The notes: generated by a model not told the origin, from the letters alone. A stretch of DNA of 62,180 nt from Paenibacillus sp. FJAT-26967 (GCF_001541095.1 NZ_LMXH01000010.1:1-62180), one strand, 5' to 3'. Counted from the first letter of the stretch, positions 29,001-37,793 are shown. A program made the numbers and translations.

Positions 29001-29599
29001 AGCATGGATTTATCGCTTCCGTCGGTTTTGACCTGTATTCCCAAATGCTGAGTGAGGAAATCGCGAAGCGTAAGCTGGAGCTTGACGGAGAGGCTGCGGA
29101 GCCTGAGAAGGAATGGATTACTCAGCTTGATCTCCATCTCGACGCTTATCTGCCTTCGGATTATATTTATGACAGCATGCAGAAAATCGAGATCTACAAG
29201 AAAGTGGCAAACATTCGCTCCTTCACAGAAGCGGAAGACCTGCATGAGGAACTGGTGGACCGTTTCGGCGATCTGCCATCTGCCGTATCCAATCTGCTCG
29301 CCGTTGCAAGACTCAAAGTATTCGGGTCGGAGTACAAGATTGAGACGATCTCGCAAAAGGGTGACGACTACAACATTAAGATTCATTCCGACCAGACCGC
29401 CTTGCTGGATGGACAGAAGCTGTTTACGATAGCGAGTGGCTTCGACGGACGCGTCAAGCTGATTTCAGGACCCCAGATCCACATCAACATCCGCGGCAAA
29501 GGGCTGTCTCCTGAAGACACAATCGCATTGGTGGAACGTTTTCTGTTACAATACAGGGAGGCTTTGAAAACGAAGGGAGAATTGCAAAATGCTACGTAA
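26081..29599 (+). CDS. mfd: transcription-repair coupling factor Mfd
   Basis: An 1172-residue SF2 translocase that removes RNA polymerase stalled at DNA damage and recruits UvrA. UvrB-like N-terminal modules occupy about residues 1-350, the RNA-polymerase interaction domain contains [14 protein letters not shown] (about 492), and the helicase core has Walker [12 protein letters not shown] (about 638), DEEQRFGV (about 739), and [14 protein letters not shown] (about 910). The C-terminal regulatory domain is complete. It starts at TTG 26081, 11 bases after GAGGAG. Its last 11 bases overlap the next gene. Confidence 0.97.
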   Translation: MQALIQAFSTDRDFQSITEGIRSGMKEQLIAGLTGSSRQVMLASLKQQLERPLLIVTHNMFSAQKIYEDLSECLPEDGVLLYPAQELLAAEAAIASPEMLAQRIDVLTKLAQGYRGAVIVPYAGFRRLLPSKEVFAEASVTVKLGDTVDLDVFLKQLNELGYERVERVEGKGEMSVRGGIIDLYPLTSATAVRIELFDVEVDSIRTFDVADQRSIDKLDAFVIEPCREVLVNGKRFQSAAQHAYELLQAQLAKMTDRQAKDKLLEGIGEDIERLREGHTFQGLFKYVSLLYPEKQTLSDYMPDDTVLLIDEPARLVETAKQLEREESEWIMHSLQDGTGLPALTLSKQLETLMIRHTYPTLYMSLFLRQVPQTQPQNIVNFMSRVMQNFHGQMNLLKAEMERWKKTGSRVIILANGEERMERVRRVLGDYQIDEPEIMNGNLQTGFELPSIHLVVITEGEMFTQKQRKARKVDKKIENAERIKSYQELKVGDYVVHVNHGIGKYVGIGTLEVGGIHKDYLHIVYAGGDKLSVPIDQIDLIQKYVGSEEKEPKIYKLGGADWNRVKNKVRTSVKDIADDLIKLYADRQATTGYGFSQDSAYQQEFESMFPYDETTDQLRAIGEIKKDMEKPRPMDRLLCGDVGYGKTEVAIRAAFKSAIDGKQVAVLVPTTILAQQHYETFRERFSGYPFNIQVLSRFRSKKEQNETIKGVKAGTVDIVIGTHRLLSQDLKFKDLGLLIVDEEQRFGVSHKEKLKRLKTNVDVLTLTATPIPRTLHMSMLGVRDLSVIETPPENRFPVQTYVLEYSASLVRESIERELAREGQVYYLFNRVQGINQMAEQISMLVPDARVTVAHGQMSEQELEKTILDFLDGEFDVLVSTSIIETGVDIPNVNTLIVHDADKMGLSQLYQLRGRVGRSNRIAYAYFTYQRDKVLNEVAEKRLQAIKEFTELGSGFKIAMRDLSIRGAGNLLGAEQHGFIASVGFDLYSQMLSEEIAKRKLELDGEAAEPEKEWITQLDLHLDAYLPSDYIYDSMQKIEIYKKVANIRSFTEAEDLHEELVDRFGDLPSAVSNLLAVARLKVFGSEYKIETISQKGDDYNIKIHSDQTALLDGQKLFTIASGFDGRVKLISGPQIHINIRGKGLSPEDTIALVERFLLQYREALKTKGELQNAT

Positions 29600-30701
29600 T
29601 AAATCAGGATTGGCCAAGAGTAAGTGGCTAATGCTTGTCGTACTGGTCCTTGTCTTGTCCGTGGCCAGCGGATGCGGTAAAGATAAAAAACCTGCGGCAG
29701 GAAGCCCCGAAGAAGTAATAGCGACATACAAAGACGGAGGTAAGATTACCCGCGGAGAGTTCGATAAACTGCTGGGCTTTAACCGTCTGCTGTACCCGGA
29801 ATATAAGCAATTTGAATCAGATCCTGCTTACCAGCAAAGTATGCTGGAGCAATATGTAATGCTCAAAGTACTGTCCGGACGCGCATCTGAAGATGTGAAG
29901 AAAGAAGCGGACAAGCAGGTAACGGAACAGCTTACACAAATCAAGACGTTCTTGGGCTCTCAAGAGGGCGGTTTAGAGAAGAAGCTGAAGGATGAGAAGC
30001 TTGAAGAGAAAGATGTTGAGAATTTGATCCGTCTGAGCATCTATTCGACTGCACAATTTGAGAAACAAATCACGGATGAAGAAGTTAAGGCCGCTTACGA
30101 TAAGAACTTGAAAGAAAACCCGAATGCCTACGATCTGGCGACTGTACGCCATGTCCTAGTTGCTACGATGGACCCGGCTACGGGTAAAGAAACACGTACC
30201 AAGGAAGAAGCTCTGAAGCGTGCGAAGGAAGTTCAAGCGAAGCTGAAGAGCGGCGGAGATTTTGATGCAATTGCCAAAGAGTTCTCTGACGATCCAGGAT
30301 CCAAAGAGAAGGGCGGCAAATACGAGAACGAGAACGTAAACAAATGGATGGAAGGCTTCAAGAAAGCGGCGATCGAGCTGCCCGTTAACACGATCAGCGA
30401 TCCTGTTGAGACAGAAGTCGGCTACCATGTCATGAAGGTAGAAGAGCGTAAGAAGCAAACTGTAGAAGAGGCAAAGCCGGAACTGGTATCCCTTCTGGTT
30501 CAGCCTAAAATGCAGGATTTCGTTGAAAAAGAGCTCCCGAGCCTGATTGAAACGAATACGCTGCCGAAACCGACAGCAACACCTGCTCCAAGTGCTTCCC
30601 CTCAGGCACCTGCGACATCGCCTGAAGCGCCAGCTGCATCGCCAAGCGCGTCGCCTGAAGCACCGGCTGCTTCACCGAGTGCGTCCCCTGCTGCAAAATA
30701 A
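29589..30701 (+). CDS. PrsA-like peptidyl-prolyl isomerase lipoprotein
   Basis: A 370-residue exported lipoprotein. A basic N-terminus and hydrophobic stretch end in a lipobox SVASGC (Cys about residue 29). A SurA_N-like helical segment (about 50-165) precedes a parvulin domain (about 170-300) with YDLATVRHVLVA, GGDFDAIAKEFSDDPGS and VETEVGYHVMKV. The tail from about 325 is a Pro/Ala/Ser-rich repeat. It likely folds secreted proteins at the outer face of the membrane. It overlaps mfd by 11 bases, so it may depend on mfd transcription. Such a gene is not at this place in B. subtilis. Confidence 0.9.
   Translation: MLRNKSGLAKSKWLMLVVLVLVLSVASGCGKDKKPAAGSPEEVIATYKDGGKITRGEFDKLLGFNRLLYPEYKQFESDPAYQQSMLEQYVMLKVLSGRASEDVKKEADKQVTEQLTQIKTFLGSQEGGLEKKLKDEKLEEKDVENLIRLSIYSTAQFEKQITDEEVKAAYDKNLKENPNAYDLATVRHVLVATMDPATGKETRTKEEALKRAKEVQAKLKSGGDFDAIAKEFSDDPGSKEKGGKYENENVNKWMEGFKKAAIELPVNTISDPVETEVGYHVMKVEERKKQTVEEAKPELVSLLVQPKMQDFVEKELPSLIETNTLPKPTATPAPSASPQAPATSPEAPAASPSASPEAPAASPSASPAAK
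30560..30696 (+). repeat. imperfect tandem Pro-Ala-Ser coding repeat
   Basis: The 3' end of the prsA-like gene encodes repeated SPEAPAASPSAS-type units, copied at DNA level about twice. It probably forms a flexible wall-spanning or linker tail. Such runs vary in length between strains. Confidence 0.7.
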
Positions 30702-30708
30702 ACAAAGG

Positions 30709-30750
30709 AATACCTGTGCCAACATTTCGTTGGTGCGGGTATTTTTTTGT
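30709..30750 (+). terminator. terminator after the PrsA-like gene
   Basis: ATACCTGTGCCAAC pairs with GTTGGTGCGGGTAT around ATTTC, followed by TTTTTTT. Confidence 0.88.
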
Positions 30751-30993
30751 TGGACCGGGGCATCACTAGGAGCATGGCGGGTGGGGCTGGACAACAGAAT
30801 TCCAACGAGTTGTCCCTGCGAAGAGGCGTTAACTTTACTGGGTGATGGAAACAGGGAAATGTATAAGAATTTGGGCCCAGATGAATACTATGGTCAGAAT
30901 CAAAAAAGAGTTACACTCTCTACTTTTTAAATACAGGCACCTCGGCATCCAGTTCGTATCCAAAACTTCAAGGAAAGTGGGGCAACATGAGTC
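30751..30993. other. intergenic region upstream of spoVT
   Basis: About 240 bases with no credible gene. A sigma-G promoter for spoVT is expected; GAATA near 30882 could be a -35, but the -10 fit is poor. Confidence 0.4.
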
Positions 30994-31536
30994 ATGAAAG
31001 CAACTGGAATCGTTCGTCGCATCGATGACTTGGGCAGAGTTGTCATCCCGAAAGAAATACGTCGTACACTACGCATTCGGGAAGGCGATCCGCTTGAAAT
31101 ATTCGTCGATCGCGACGGTGAAGTCATCTTAAAGAAGTACTCTCCAATCGGGGAATTAGGCGATTTCGCCAAAGAATATGCCGAGTCTCTCTACGAGAGC
31201 ACTAACCATATTACGCTGATCACAGATCGTGATAACGTCATTGCCGTGGCAGGTGGCTCCAAGAAAGAGTATATGGACAAGCAGATCGGCCAAATCGTCG
31301 AGACGACGATGGAGAACCGCAAAGCGGCGATTGAAACCGGATCAGGTTCTTATGAGATCTCCAAAGACAATCCCGAAAATTACAGCTCTTTTGTAATTGC
31401 TCCTATCGTAGCGGGCGGGGATCCTATCGGATCTGTCATTCTTATGAGCAAAGACGAGGGCGTTGAAATGGGGAACATGGAGTCGAAGATGGTGGAAACG
31501 GCAGCAGCCTTTCTGGCAAAACAGATGGAACAATGA
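30994..31536 (+). CDS. spoVT: stage V sporulation protein T
   Basis: A 180-residue forespore transcription factor that tunes sigma-G genes. Residues 1-52 form an AbrB-type swapped-hairpin DNA-binding domain (RIDDLGRVVIPKEIRRTLRI), and residues about 60-178 form a GAF-like domain ending in ETAAAFLAKQMEQ. Similarity to B. subtilis SpoVT is high throughout. Of the two adjacent copies this is closer to the canonical protein (KKYSPIGELGDFAKEYAESL). It starts at ATG 30994 with a weak AGGAAAGTGGGG ribosome region. Confidence 0.95.
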   Translation: MKATGIVRRIDDLGRVVIPKEIRRTLRIREGDPLEIFVDRDGEVILKKYSPIGELGDFAKEYAESLYESTNHITLITDRDNVIAVAGGSKKEYMDKQIGQIVETTMENRKAAIETGSGSYEISKDNPENYSSFVIAPIVAGGDPIGSVILMSKDEGVEMGNMESKMVETAAAFLAKQMEQ

Positions 31537-31545
31537 GTGTAATCA

Positions 31546-31592
31546 TCCCTTACTTGGAAAATTATTTTCCCCGGTAAGGGCCTTTTTTTGTT
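31546..31592 (+). terminator. terminator between the two spoVT genes
   Basis: CCCTTAC (31547-31553) pairs with GTAAGGG (31574-31580), with GGAAAA/TTTTCC inside, followed by TTTTTTT. The two copies are therefore separate transcription units. Confidence 0.87.
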
Positions 31593-31690
31593 TTATGCTC
31601 ATTTTTATATATAATAAAAAGAGTCCTCTTCACCGCATCTCGATACATCAAGTATATATTTCTTCCATGAAAGTGAGGCAACAAAGAGGT

Positions 31691-32233
31691 ATGAAAGCTA
31701 CAGGAATTGTTAGACGTATAGACGATTTAGGACGGGTTGTCATTCCGAAAGAAATAAGACGCACCATGCGCATCAAGGAAGGCGATCCGATGGAAATTTT
31801 CGTGAACCCGGACGGAGAAGTTATCCTTCAAAAATATTCCCCGGTAGGTGAATTAGGGGATTTTGCTGTAGAATACGCCGAGTCGTTAAGTGAAAGTACG
31901 AATCATCTGGCTCTTATCTGTGACCGTGAAACATTCATCGCTGCAGCAGGAAGAGGCCGCAAGGAAATGAGCGGCAAACCGGTCGGAGAGCTCGTTGATC
32001 GTGTGATGAATAAGCAGGAGGTTACCCTCCAAGAAACGTCAGGCAGTTTCGAAATTTGTGGAGGATCTGCTGACACGTACAGCTCGTTTGTTATTGCCCC
32101 CATCGTAAATGGCGGGGAGTCCGGCGGAGCCGTTCTTCTCCTGAGTAAGGAAGAAGGCGTCGTAATGGGCGGGACAGAACGGGCCATGGTTGAAATGGCG
32201 GCTTCGTTCCTGGCCAAGCAGACGCAGTTATAA
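31691..32233 (+). CDS. SpoVT paralogue (second copy)
   Basis: A 180-residue protein aligned end to end with the preceding SpoVT: AbrB-type domain RIDDLGRVVIPKEIRRTMRI, then a GAF-like domain ending in EMAASFLAKQTQL. The DNA-binding half is almost unchanged while the sensor half has diverged (AAAGRGRKEMSGKPVGELVD). The bases before both starts also resemble each other (AAAGTG-GGCAAC), suggesting the duplication included the leader. The ATG at 31691 is one base from GAGG, so the ribosome site may be the more distant GTGAGG. The large upstream extension of the frame overlaps spoVT and is not used. Confidence 0.92.
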   Translation: MKATGIVRRIDDLGRVVIPKEIRRTMRIKEGDPMEIFVNPDGEVILQKYSPVGELGDFAVEYAESLSESTNHLALICDRETFIAAAGRGRKEMSGKPVGELVDRVMNKQEVTLQETSGSFEICGGSADTYSSFVIAPIVNGGESGGAVLLLSKEEGVVMGGTERAMVEMAASFLAKQTQL

Positions 32234-32269
32234 GTTGGACTGAGTGAGGGGTAGCAGGGGGAGAAGCTC

Positions 32270-34102
32270 ATGGAAGAACGGAGGCAGACCGGGCAGGCAG
32301 CGCCCCGAGGGTCACGATTGCTTAGGGGGGCCGCAATACTTGCCGCCGCAGCCGTTTTTTCCAAGCTGCTCGGAACACTGCAGAAAATACCGCTTCAGAA
32401 TATAGCGGGGGATGGTGCTTTTGGCATTTACAATGCCGTCTATCCTCTCTATATTCTCATTTTATTTCTGGCTACGGCCGGTTTTCCTACAACCGTTTCG
32501 AAATTTGTGCTTGAGAGGGCGGAAGCGGGTGATCACGTAGGGGCGCGAAAGGTCGCAGTGGCATCCGCCGCTTTGCTGACCGGGACCGGACTGATCTGCT
32601 TTATTCTTCTTTATTATGGCGCGGATACGCTAGCAGGCTGGATGGGTACGGCTGCGGCAGCCCCTGCTGTAAGGAGTGTATCGTATGCGCTGCTGCTTGT
32701 ACCGGCTCTTTCCGTTCTGCGCGGTTATTTCCAAGGTTATCAGGACATGCTCCCTACAGCGGTATCACAGGTTGTGGAACAAAGCGTACGGGTTACGACC
32801 ATGATTCTGCTCTTGGTTGTGCTGACGAGCAGGGGAGCCGATGAAGCGGATATTGCGGCAGGCGCAACCTTCGGCTCCGTCACAGGAGCAGCGGGGGGAC
32901 TGCTGCTTCTGTTGTTTCATTGGCGGCGGAGTAGGAGCAAGGCGCAGCGCGCCGGTCCGATTGCAGCCGGACAAGTGATGAATAAACGGCCCGATTCATG
33001 CGCTGACATGGGAGAAGAGAAGGCCTCATGGGAAGAAGCTGCCGCTTCTGTACACGGAGCAGGGCAAACCGGCTCGCGGACGGGAGTCCACGCAGCGGAT
33101 AACTCCGTTGGAATCCGCGATGGCTGCATCAATCAGGATGCCGCCCCGGAATCGATGTTCCGGCTCATGAAGCGAATCGCTCTAGTTGCGCTCCCGATTT
33201 GCCTTGGCACGATCATGACACCGATTCTCAATCTCATCGATGCTTTTACAGTGCCGAGGCTGCTGCAGAGCCAGGGAATGGCGGCAGCCGAAAGCATGCG
33301 GCAGTTCGGGCTCTACAACCACGGGCTGCCGCTGGTGCAGGCCGTTGCGATGGTCGCCTCTTCGCTGACTGCTGTACTCGTGCCTGCCGTCGCCTCAGCC
33401 AAAGCCCGGCGCGATCCGGCGCTGCTGCTGGCACGTACCGAGTTTACGGTACGGGTCACGGCGGTTTTCGGCCTCGCAGCCGCTGCGGGCCTGGCGGTTC
33501 TGGCCGTGCCGGTGAACGCGATGCTCTACATGAGCAGCGAAGCCTCCGGCACGATGGCTATCCTTGCCTTCACCGCGCTGCTCGGTACGCTCAACATCGT
33601 GCTCGCTGGCGTGCTGCAGGGTCTCGGCGCCGTGAACGCGCCTGCCCTGCACTTACTTGCGGCGGCGGCGGTCAAGATCGGCGGCAGCCTGCTGCTTGTG
33701 CCGCACATCGGCATTGCCGGCGCCGGCGTGAGCGCCGTTCTGGCCTTCGCAGCCGCTTCGGCGCTCGGGCTTGCAGAGGTGAAGCGGCTCACCGGCGCCG
33801 CCTTCCCATGGCGCCGCTTCGCGCTCGCGCCGCTTGCGGCCGCTGCGCTGATGAGCGCGGCCCTCGCCGCCCTGCAGCTGGGCGGGGGCCCGCTGCTCGC
33901 CGCAGCCGTGCCGGGCTTGTCCGGCCGGACTCAGGCGAGCCTGCTGGCGCTCAGCGGCATCGCGCTGGGCGCTGCGGTGTACGCGCTCGCGCTGCTGCGC
34001 TTCGGCGCACTGGGCGCTGCGGAACTCGCGCAGCTGCCGGGCGGAGGCAAGCTCGTGCCGGCGCTGGAGAAGCTGCGGCTGCTTCCGCCGCAGAAGCGAT
34101 AA
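32270..34102 (+). CDS. YabM-type polysaccharide biosynthesis / lipid flippase membrane protein
   Basis: A 610-residue MOP-superfamily transporter of the YabM/SpoVB group, with about 14 hydrophobic helices. The N-terminal LRGAAILAAAAVFSKLLGTL and ALLLVPALSVLRGYFQGYQD segments are typical. In B. subtilis relatives move lipid-linked wall precursors or act in spore cortex synthesis; the exact substrate here is unknown. A hydrophilic insert of about 70 residues (about 222-293) makes it longer than B. subtilis YabM. The last third is strongly GC-rich. It follows spoVT2 by 36 bases and precedes mazG. Confidence 0.9.
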   Translation: MEERRQTGQAAPRGSRLLRGAAILAAAAVFSKLLGTLQKIPLQNIAGDGAFGIYNAVYPLYILILFLATAGFPTTVSKFVLERAEAGDHVGARKVAVASAALLTGTGLICFILLYYGADTLAGWMGTAAAAPAVRSVSYALLLVPALSVLRGYFQGYQDMLPTAVSQVVEQSVRVTTMILLLVVLTSRGADEADIAAGATFGSVTGAAGGLLLLLFHWRRSRSKAQRAGPIAAGQVMNKRPDSCADMGEEKASWEEAAASVHGAGQTGSRTGVHAADNSVGIRDGCINQDAAPESMFRLMKRIALVALPICLGTIMTPILNLIDAFTVPRLLQSQGMAAAESMRQFGLYNHGLPLVQAVAMVASSLTAVLVPAVASAKARRDPALLLARTEFTVRVTAVFGLAAAAGLAVLAVPVNAMLYMSSEASGTMAILAFTALLGTLNIVLAGVLQGLGAVNAPALHLLAAAAVKIGGSLLLVPHIGIAGAGVSAVLAFAAASALGLAEVKRLTGAAFPWRRFALAPLAAAALMSAALAALQLGGGPLLAAAVPGLSGRTQASLLALSGIALGAAVYALALLRFGALGAAELAQLPGGGKLVPALEKLRLLPPQKR

Positions 34103-34158
34103 TACCTATCCGGTCCCGCTTGAAGGCGGGCCGCCACTATGAAGGAGGCTAGTCGGCC

Positions 34159-35634
34159 ATGACGCAAGCCATTACGGTCCTCGGACTCGGTTCGGGCGAC
34201 GAGAACCAGCTAACGCTCGGCGTGCTGCGCAAGCTGCAGCAGGCTGCGAAGTTGTATTTGCGGACGGAGAAACATCCGGTGGCGCAATTTTTGCAGGCTG
34301 AGGGTATCCGGTACGAGACTTTCGATGCAGTCTATGAATCCAAAGACCGTTTTGATGATACTTACGAAGCCATTGTATCGGCGCTGCTGGAGTCGGCGCG
34401 GACGGAGAATGTCGTTTATGCCGTACCCGGACACCCGATGGTGGCGGAGTATACCGTCCAGCTGCTCAGGACCCGGTGTCCGGAAGAGGGAATAAAGCTT
34501 GATATTATCGGCGGAGAGAGTTTTATCGATCAGGCTTTTCTAAGGTTCGGTTTTGATCCGATTGAGGGGCTCCAGCTGCTGGATGCAACGGACCTGCGGA
34601 CCGGCATGCTCAATCCCCGCCTTCATACGATTATTGGACAAGTGTATGATACCTTCACGGCTTCCGATGTGAAGCTGACGCTGATGGACATGTACCCGGA
34701 TGATTATCCGGTTGTCGTCGGTCATTCGCTCGGTGTGGCAGGAGAAGAGTCTCTAGTGGAGCTTCCCCTGTACGAGCTTGACCGTACGGAAGGCTACGGG
34801 AACTTGTCGCTTGTATGGATTCCGAAGAGCGATAAAGACGATCTCCGCAACCGCACCATGGAACGTTTGCATGAGATTGTCGCGATTCTGCGAAGTCCAG
34901 AGGGCTGCCCATGGGACCGTGAGCAAACCCATGCAAGCCTGCGCAAAAATTTGATTGAAGAAGCTTACGAGGTGCTGGAAACGATCGATGAAGACGATCC
35001 TGACCATATGTGTGAAGAGCTTGGCGATTTGCTTTTGCAGGTAATGCTGCATGCCCAAATGGAAGAGGAAACAGGTGCCTTTACCGTATATGATGTGATC
35101 GCCGGATTGAACGAGAAGCTTATCCGCAGGCATCCTCATGTTTTCGGAACCCGAGAAGCGGGTAATGCTGAGGAAGCTTTGGCCAATTGGCAGGGGATGA
35201 AGGATGAGGAGAAGCGCCTCAAGGGCATTGATCCAAAGAAGCAGTCCGTGCTTGCCGGCATTCCGCGCGATCTGCCGGCTTTAATGAAAGCCTATAAGCT
35301 GCAGAAGAAAGCGGCGGGTGTCGGTTTTGACTGGTCAGAAACTGCCGAAGTTTCGGCCAAGATCCAGGAGGAGCTGGCGGAGCTCCAGGAAGCGGTGACG
35401 GACGGGACTCCGGAACAGCGACTCGATGAGCTTGGTGATGTGCTGTTTGCCGTTGTCAACCTGGCCCGTTTCCTGAAAATCGATCCGGAAGAAGCGCTTG
35501 CTTCAACGAATCGTAAATTTACGAATCGGTTCCGCTACATCGAGGAAAGTCTGGAAGCGGATGGAAGATCGATTCGTGATACGAAACTGGATGAAATGGA
35601 AAAATTGTGGCAAGAAGCAAAAAAACTTCCGTAA
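34159..35634 (+). CDS. mazG: YabN fusion: tetrapyrrole methylase domain + MazG NTP pyrophosphohydrolase
   Basis: A 491-residue fusion. Residues about 1-225 form an SAM-dependent methylase fold (TVLGLGSGDENQLTLGVLRK at the start, AVPGHPMVAEYT near 90). Residues about 235-490 hold two MazG modules: the first with LRSPEGCPWDREQTHASLRK and the EEAYE/ELGD metal ligands, the second with the EELAELQEAV and DELGDVLFAVVNL helices. MazG removes noncanonical NTPs; the methylase role is unknown. It is conserved between yabM and the HU gene, as in B. subtilis (yabN). Confidence 0.95.
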   Translation: MTQAITVLGLGSGDENQLTLGVLRKLQQAAKLYLRTEKHPVAQFLQAEGIRYETFDAVYESKDRFDDTYEAIVSALLESARTENVVYAVPGHPMVAEYTVQLLRTRCPEEGIKLDIIGGESFIDQAFLRFGFDPIEGLQLLDATDLRTGMLNPRLHTIIGQVYDTFTASDVKLTLMDMYPDDYPVVVGHSLGVAGEESLVELPLYELDRTEGYGNLSLVWIPKSDKDDLRNRTMERLHEIVAILRSPEGCPWDREQTHASLRKNLIEEAYEVLETIDEDDPDHMCEELGDLLLQVMLHAQMEEETGAFTVYDVIAGLNEKLIRRHPHVFGTREAGNAEEALANWQGMKDEEKRLKGIDPKKQSVLAGIPRDLPALMKAYKLQKKAAGVGFDWSETAEVSAKIQEELAELQEAVTDGTPEQRLDELGDVLFAVVNLARFLKIDPEEALASTNRKFTNRFRYIEESLEADGRSIRDTKLDEMEKLWQEAKKLP

Positions 35635-35747
35635 ACTGCGGGTTTTCAGCAGGATTTTACGTGCCCATCCAGAATACATAGTGCGAAAGCAGCTATGCAC
35701 AGAACAGATAAGCTTTAAATTGTCATCCACTTAGGAGGTAACTAATA

Positions 35748-36020
35748 ATGAACAAGACAGATCTGATCAACAACATTTCCACTAAAAGCGGCCTGACCAA
35801 AAAGGACGTTGAAACAGTCCTGAATTCATTCCTCGGGGAAATTACGGACGCTCTGTCCACAGGAGATAAAGTACAGCTGATCGGCTTCGGTACTTTCGAA
35901 ACCCGTAAACGTTCCGGTCGTACTGGCCGCAACCCGCAAACCGGTCAAGAAATTACAATTCCAGAATCGAATGTTCCTGCTTTCAAAGCAGGCAATAAGC
36001 TTAAAGAAGCTGTTAAGTAA
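35748..36020 (+). CDS. hupA: HU-family nucleoid protein
   Basis: A 90-residue HU protein with a full IHF/HU fold: MNKTDLINNISTKSGLTKKD at the N-terminus and the DNA-binding arm GFGTFETRKRSGRTGRNPQT (about residues 46-65). It starts at ATG 35748 after a perfect TTAGGAGGTAACT site. Its stop overlaps the rqcP start (TAATG), so the two are translationally coupled. B. subtilis has its HU gene (hbs) elsewhere; here a copy sits before rqcP. It may be one of several HU genes. Confidence 0.95.
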   Translation: MNKTDLINNISTKSGLTKKDVETVLNSFLGEITDALSTGDKVQLIGFGTFETRKRSGRTGRNPQTGQEITIPESNVPAFKAGNKLKEAVK

Positions 36021-36274
36021 TGAGACTGGATAAGTTTCTTAAATTATCCCGGCTTATTAAACGCCGTACGGTAGCCAAGGACATTTCGGACCAGGGCCGC
36101 GTATGGATTAATGGCAGGGACTCCAAACCGAGTTCGACGGTGAAAGTCGGCGATGAGCTGACGATTCAATTCGGGCAGAAAAAAGTGACGGTTCGCGTAG
36201 AACTTCTTACGGAGTCGACTCGCAAGGAAGATGCGGCTCATATGTACACGCTCCTTCGCGAAGAAGCGCTCTGA
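36020..36274 (+). CDS. rqcP: S4-domain ribosome quality control factor RqcP (YabO)
   Basis: An 84-residue RNA-binding protein made almost entirely of an S4 domain (MRLDKFLKLSRLIKRRTVAK, then GRVWINGRDSKPSSTVKVGD). In B. subtilis RqcP/YabO binds stalled 50S subunits with RqcH and supports C-terminal alanine tailing of incomplete peptides. It is coupled to the preceding HU gene by one overlapping base and followed by a terminator. Confidence 0.93.
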   Translation: MRLDKFLKLSRLIKRRTVAKDISDQGRVWINGRDSKPSSTVKVGDELTIQFGQKKVTVRVELLTESTRKEDAAHMYTLLREEAL

Positions 36275-36280
36275 TCAGCA

Positions 36281-36326
36281 AAGAGACTGAAGCACGGCAT
36301 TTTGCCGTCCTCAGTCTTTTTTTTCT
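36281..36326 (+). terminator. terminator after rqcP
   Basis: AGACTGA...CACGGC, loop ATTT, GCCGT...TCAGTCT, then eight T. Confidence 0.9.
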
Positions 36327-36431
36327 GTAATTTTTTTATGCGGAATCGAATGAGAAGGCCTGTTAGGGTGTTCTAAAAACGGACATCCCCCCATATCGTA
36401 GTGGTAGGAAAAGCTGTAGGGGGGACTTGCC

Positions 36432-36713
36432 ATGATGGAGGCCGGAAAGACCAAGCGGCAGGAAGTTAAAATGCTGAACCGTAAACTGCTCGAGATCTCG
36501 GGCGTGAAGAATGTGGAGAGTTTTGACAGCGAAGAGTTCCTTCTGGAAACGGACTGTGGTTTTTTGCTAATTAAGGGGCAGAATCTGCACATTAAGAATC
36601 TTAGCCTGGATCAGGGCCTGGTAGCGATTGAGGGCTATGTAAACTCTCTTGCCTATGTCGATGCGAATTCCCCGGAGAAGTCCAAAGGGTTCTTGGGTAA
36701 ATTGTTTAAGTGA
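36432..36713 (+). CDS. yabP: sporulation protein YabP
   Basis: A 93-residue protein of the YabP/YqfC family, sigma-E dependent in B. subtilis and acting with YabQ in the mother cell. The family core MLNRKLLEISGVKNVESFDS and KGQNLHIKNLSLDQGLVAIE are clear. Two ATG codons (36432 and 36435) follow GGGGGGACTTGCC; I chose the first. CATATCGT at about 36392-36399 resembles a sigma-E -10, but a matching -35 is weak. It overlaps yabQ by four bases. Confidence 0.92.
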   Translation: MMEAGKTKRQEVKMLNRKLLEISGVKNVESFDSEEFLLETDCGFLLIKGQNLHIKNLSLDQGLVAIEGYVNSLAYVDANSPEKSKGFLGKLFK

Positions 36714-37294
36714 CTCTGAACGTACAATTCGTAACGCTGTGGCTGATGTTCGTCAGCGGGATGGGCCTCGGTGCGCTTTATGACGCCTTCCGGGTGGTGT
36801 TCGTGCAGCTGAGGCTGCCGCGCTGGACTTTCCCGCTTGCGGATCTCGCCTATTGGATCATCGGAATCATTCTCGTGTTCGGTACTTTGATCCGCAGTAA
36901 TCAGGGACAAGTCCGGCTCTTTGTATTTATCGGGTTGCTTCTGGGGCTGTTCGTTTATTTACTGGCTTTTAGCCGTACGGTCCGTAAATTAATCGGAGTT
37001 TGCATTCAGGCTGTGAAATGGCTGCTTCGTTTCTGCAGGCGAGTGATGGTGCTTCTGCTCTTCAAACCAGCAGTAGGTATTTACAAGCTGGTTCTGCTTC
37101 TCTTGGGAGTTTTGGCGGGCGCTGCTATGTTCCTGTTCCGAGTTGTGGTACAATTAGGTTATCCTGTTTGGAGATTAATTCTCTGGCTGTTACGTCCTCT
37201 ATACGCTAAGCTTCGTGTACCTGCCCGCATTTCGGGGTGGATCAGCTGGATGAAACAGCTGTTTCAGAAGTGGTTTTCTAAGGGTAAGAAGTGA
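36710..37294 (+). CDS. yabQ: spore cortex biosynthesis protein YabQ
   Basis: A 194-residue membrane protein with about five hydrophobic segments and a basic tail, placed as YabQ, which in B. subtilis is in the outer forespore membrane and needed for cortex formation. It starts at GTG 36710 overlapping the yabP stop (GTGA), so the pair is translationally coupled. The first segment VTLWLMFVSGMGLGALYDAF fits the family. Confidence 0.88.
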   Translation: MTLNVQFVTLWLMFVSGMGLGALYDAFRVVFVQLRLPRWTFPLADLAYWIIGIILVFGTLIRSNQGQVRLFVFIGLLLGLFVYLLAFSRTVRKLIGVCIQAVKWLLRFCRRVMVLLLFKPAVGIYKLVLLLLGVLAGAAMFLFRVVVQLGYPVWRLILWLLRPLYAKLRVPARISGWISWMKQLFQKWFSKGKK

Positions 37295-37341
37295 AGTAAA
37301 GGCCGATTAGCGGCCATAAGATCAGGAGGCTGTAAATTCCC

Positions 37342-37683
37342 ATGCCTGTCCCATCAAAATCATCACAATCTCAAACCAAATCGAATAGCAAAGGCACTCG
37401 TCGCAGATTCCGTATTGCTGCAGTGATTTCGCTCGGTGTTTTGACATGGGCTGGAGTGACATACTGGGATCAATCCGGTAAACTAGGCGAGAAGCGTGCT
37501 GAAATGCAGCAAGTCGAGCAGCAGTTGGCGGATGAGCAGAAGCGTAAAGCGGATATTACAAAAGAAATTGCCCGCTTGAACGACCCTGAGTATTTGGAAC
37601 AAGTAATCCGCAGCGAGCTGAATTATGCACGCGAGGGAGAAACACGCTTTATATCACCGGCGCCCAAATCAAAGAATCCGTAA
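37342..37683 (+). CDS. divIC: cell-division protein DivIC / FtsB
   Basis: A 113-residue bitopic protein of the divisome. A basic cytosolic N-terminus is followed by a single transmembrane helix (about residues 25-43), a coiled coil (about 50-85), and the family tail DPEYLEQVIRSELNYAREGE. With FtsL and DivIB it activates septal wall synthesis. ATG 37342 follows AGGAGGCTG. It lies between yabQ and yabR as in B. subtilis. Confidence 0.93.
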   Translation: MPVPSKSSQSQTKSNSKGTRRRFRIAAVISLGVLTWAGVTYWDQSGKLGEKRAEMQQVEQQLADEQKRKADITKEIARLNDPEYLEQVIRSELNYAREGETRFISPAPKSKNP

Positions 37684-37793
37684 AAATTCCGGATTAATTG
37701 GGCTTTTCTCCATGTTGACCGTAGATTCAGCAATGGGGTATAATCGGCGTAGCCGTTCTTTTTGAACAATTTAAGGGAGGAACATTGTATTTT

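Noticed and set aside
26720-29386. Long minus-strand frames opposite mfd
   Set aside because: mfd is clearly the coding strand; the opposite frames lack ribosome sites and domain features.
33199-34152. 317-codon frame inside the yabM-like gene, rich in Arg and Ala
   Set aside because: A frame kept open by the high GC content of the true gene in another frame; the composition is typical of such shadows.
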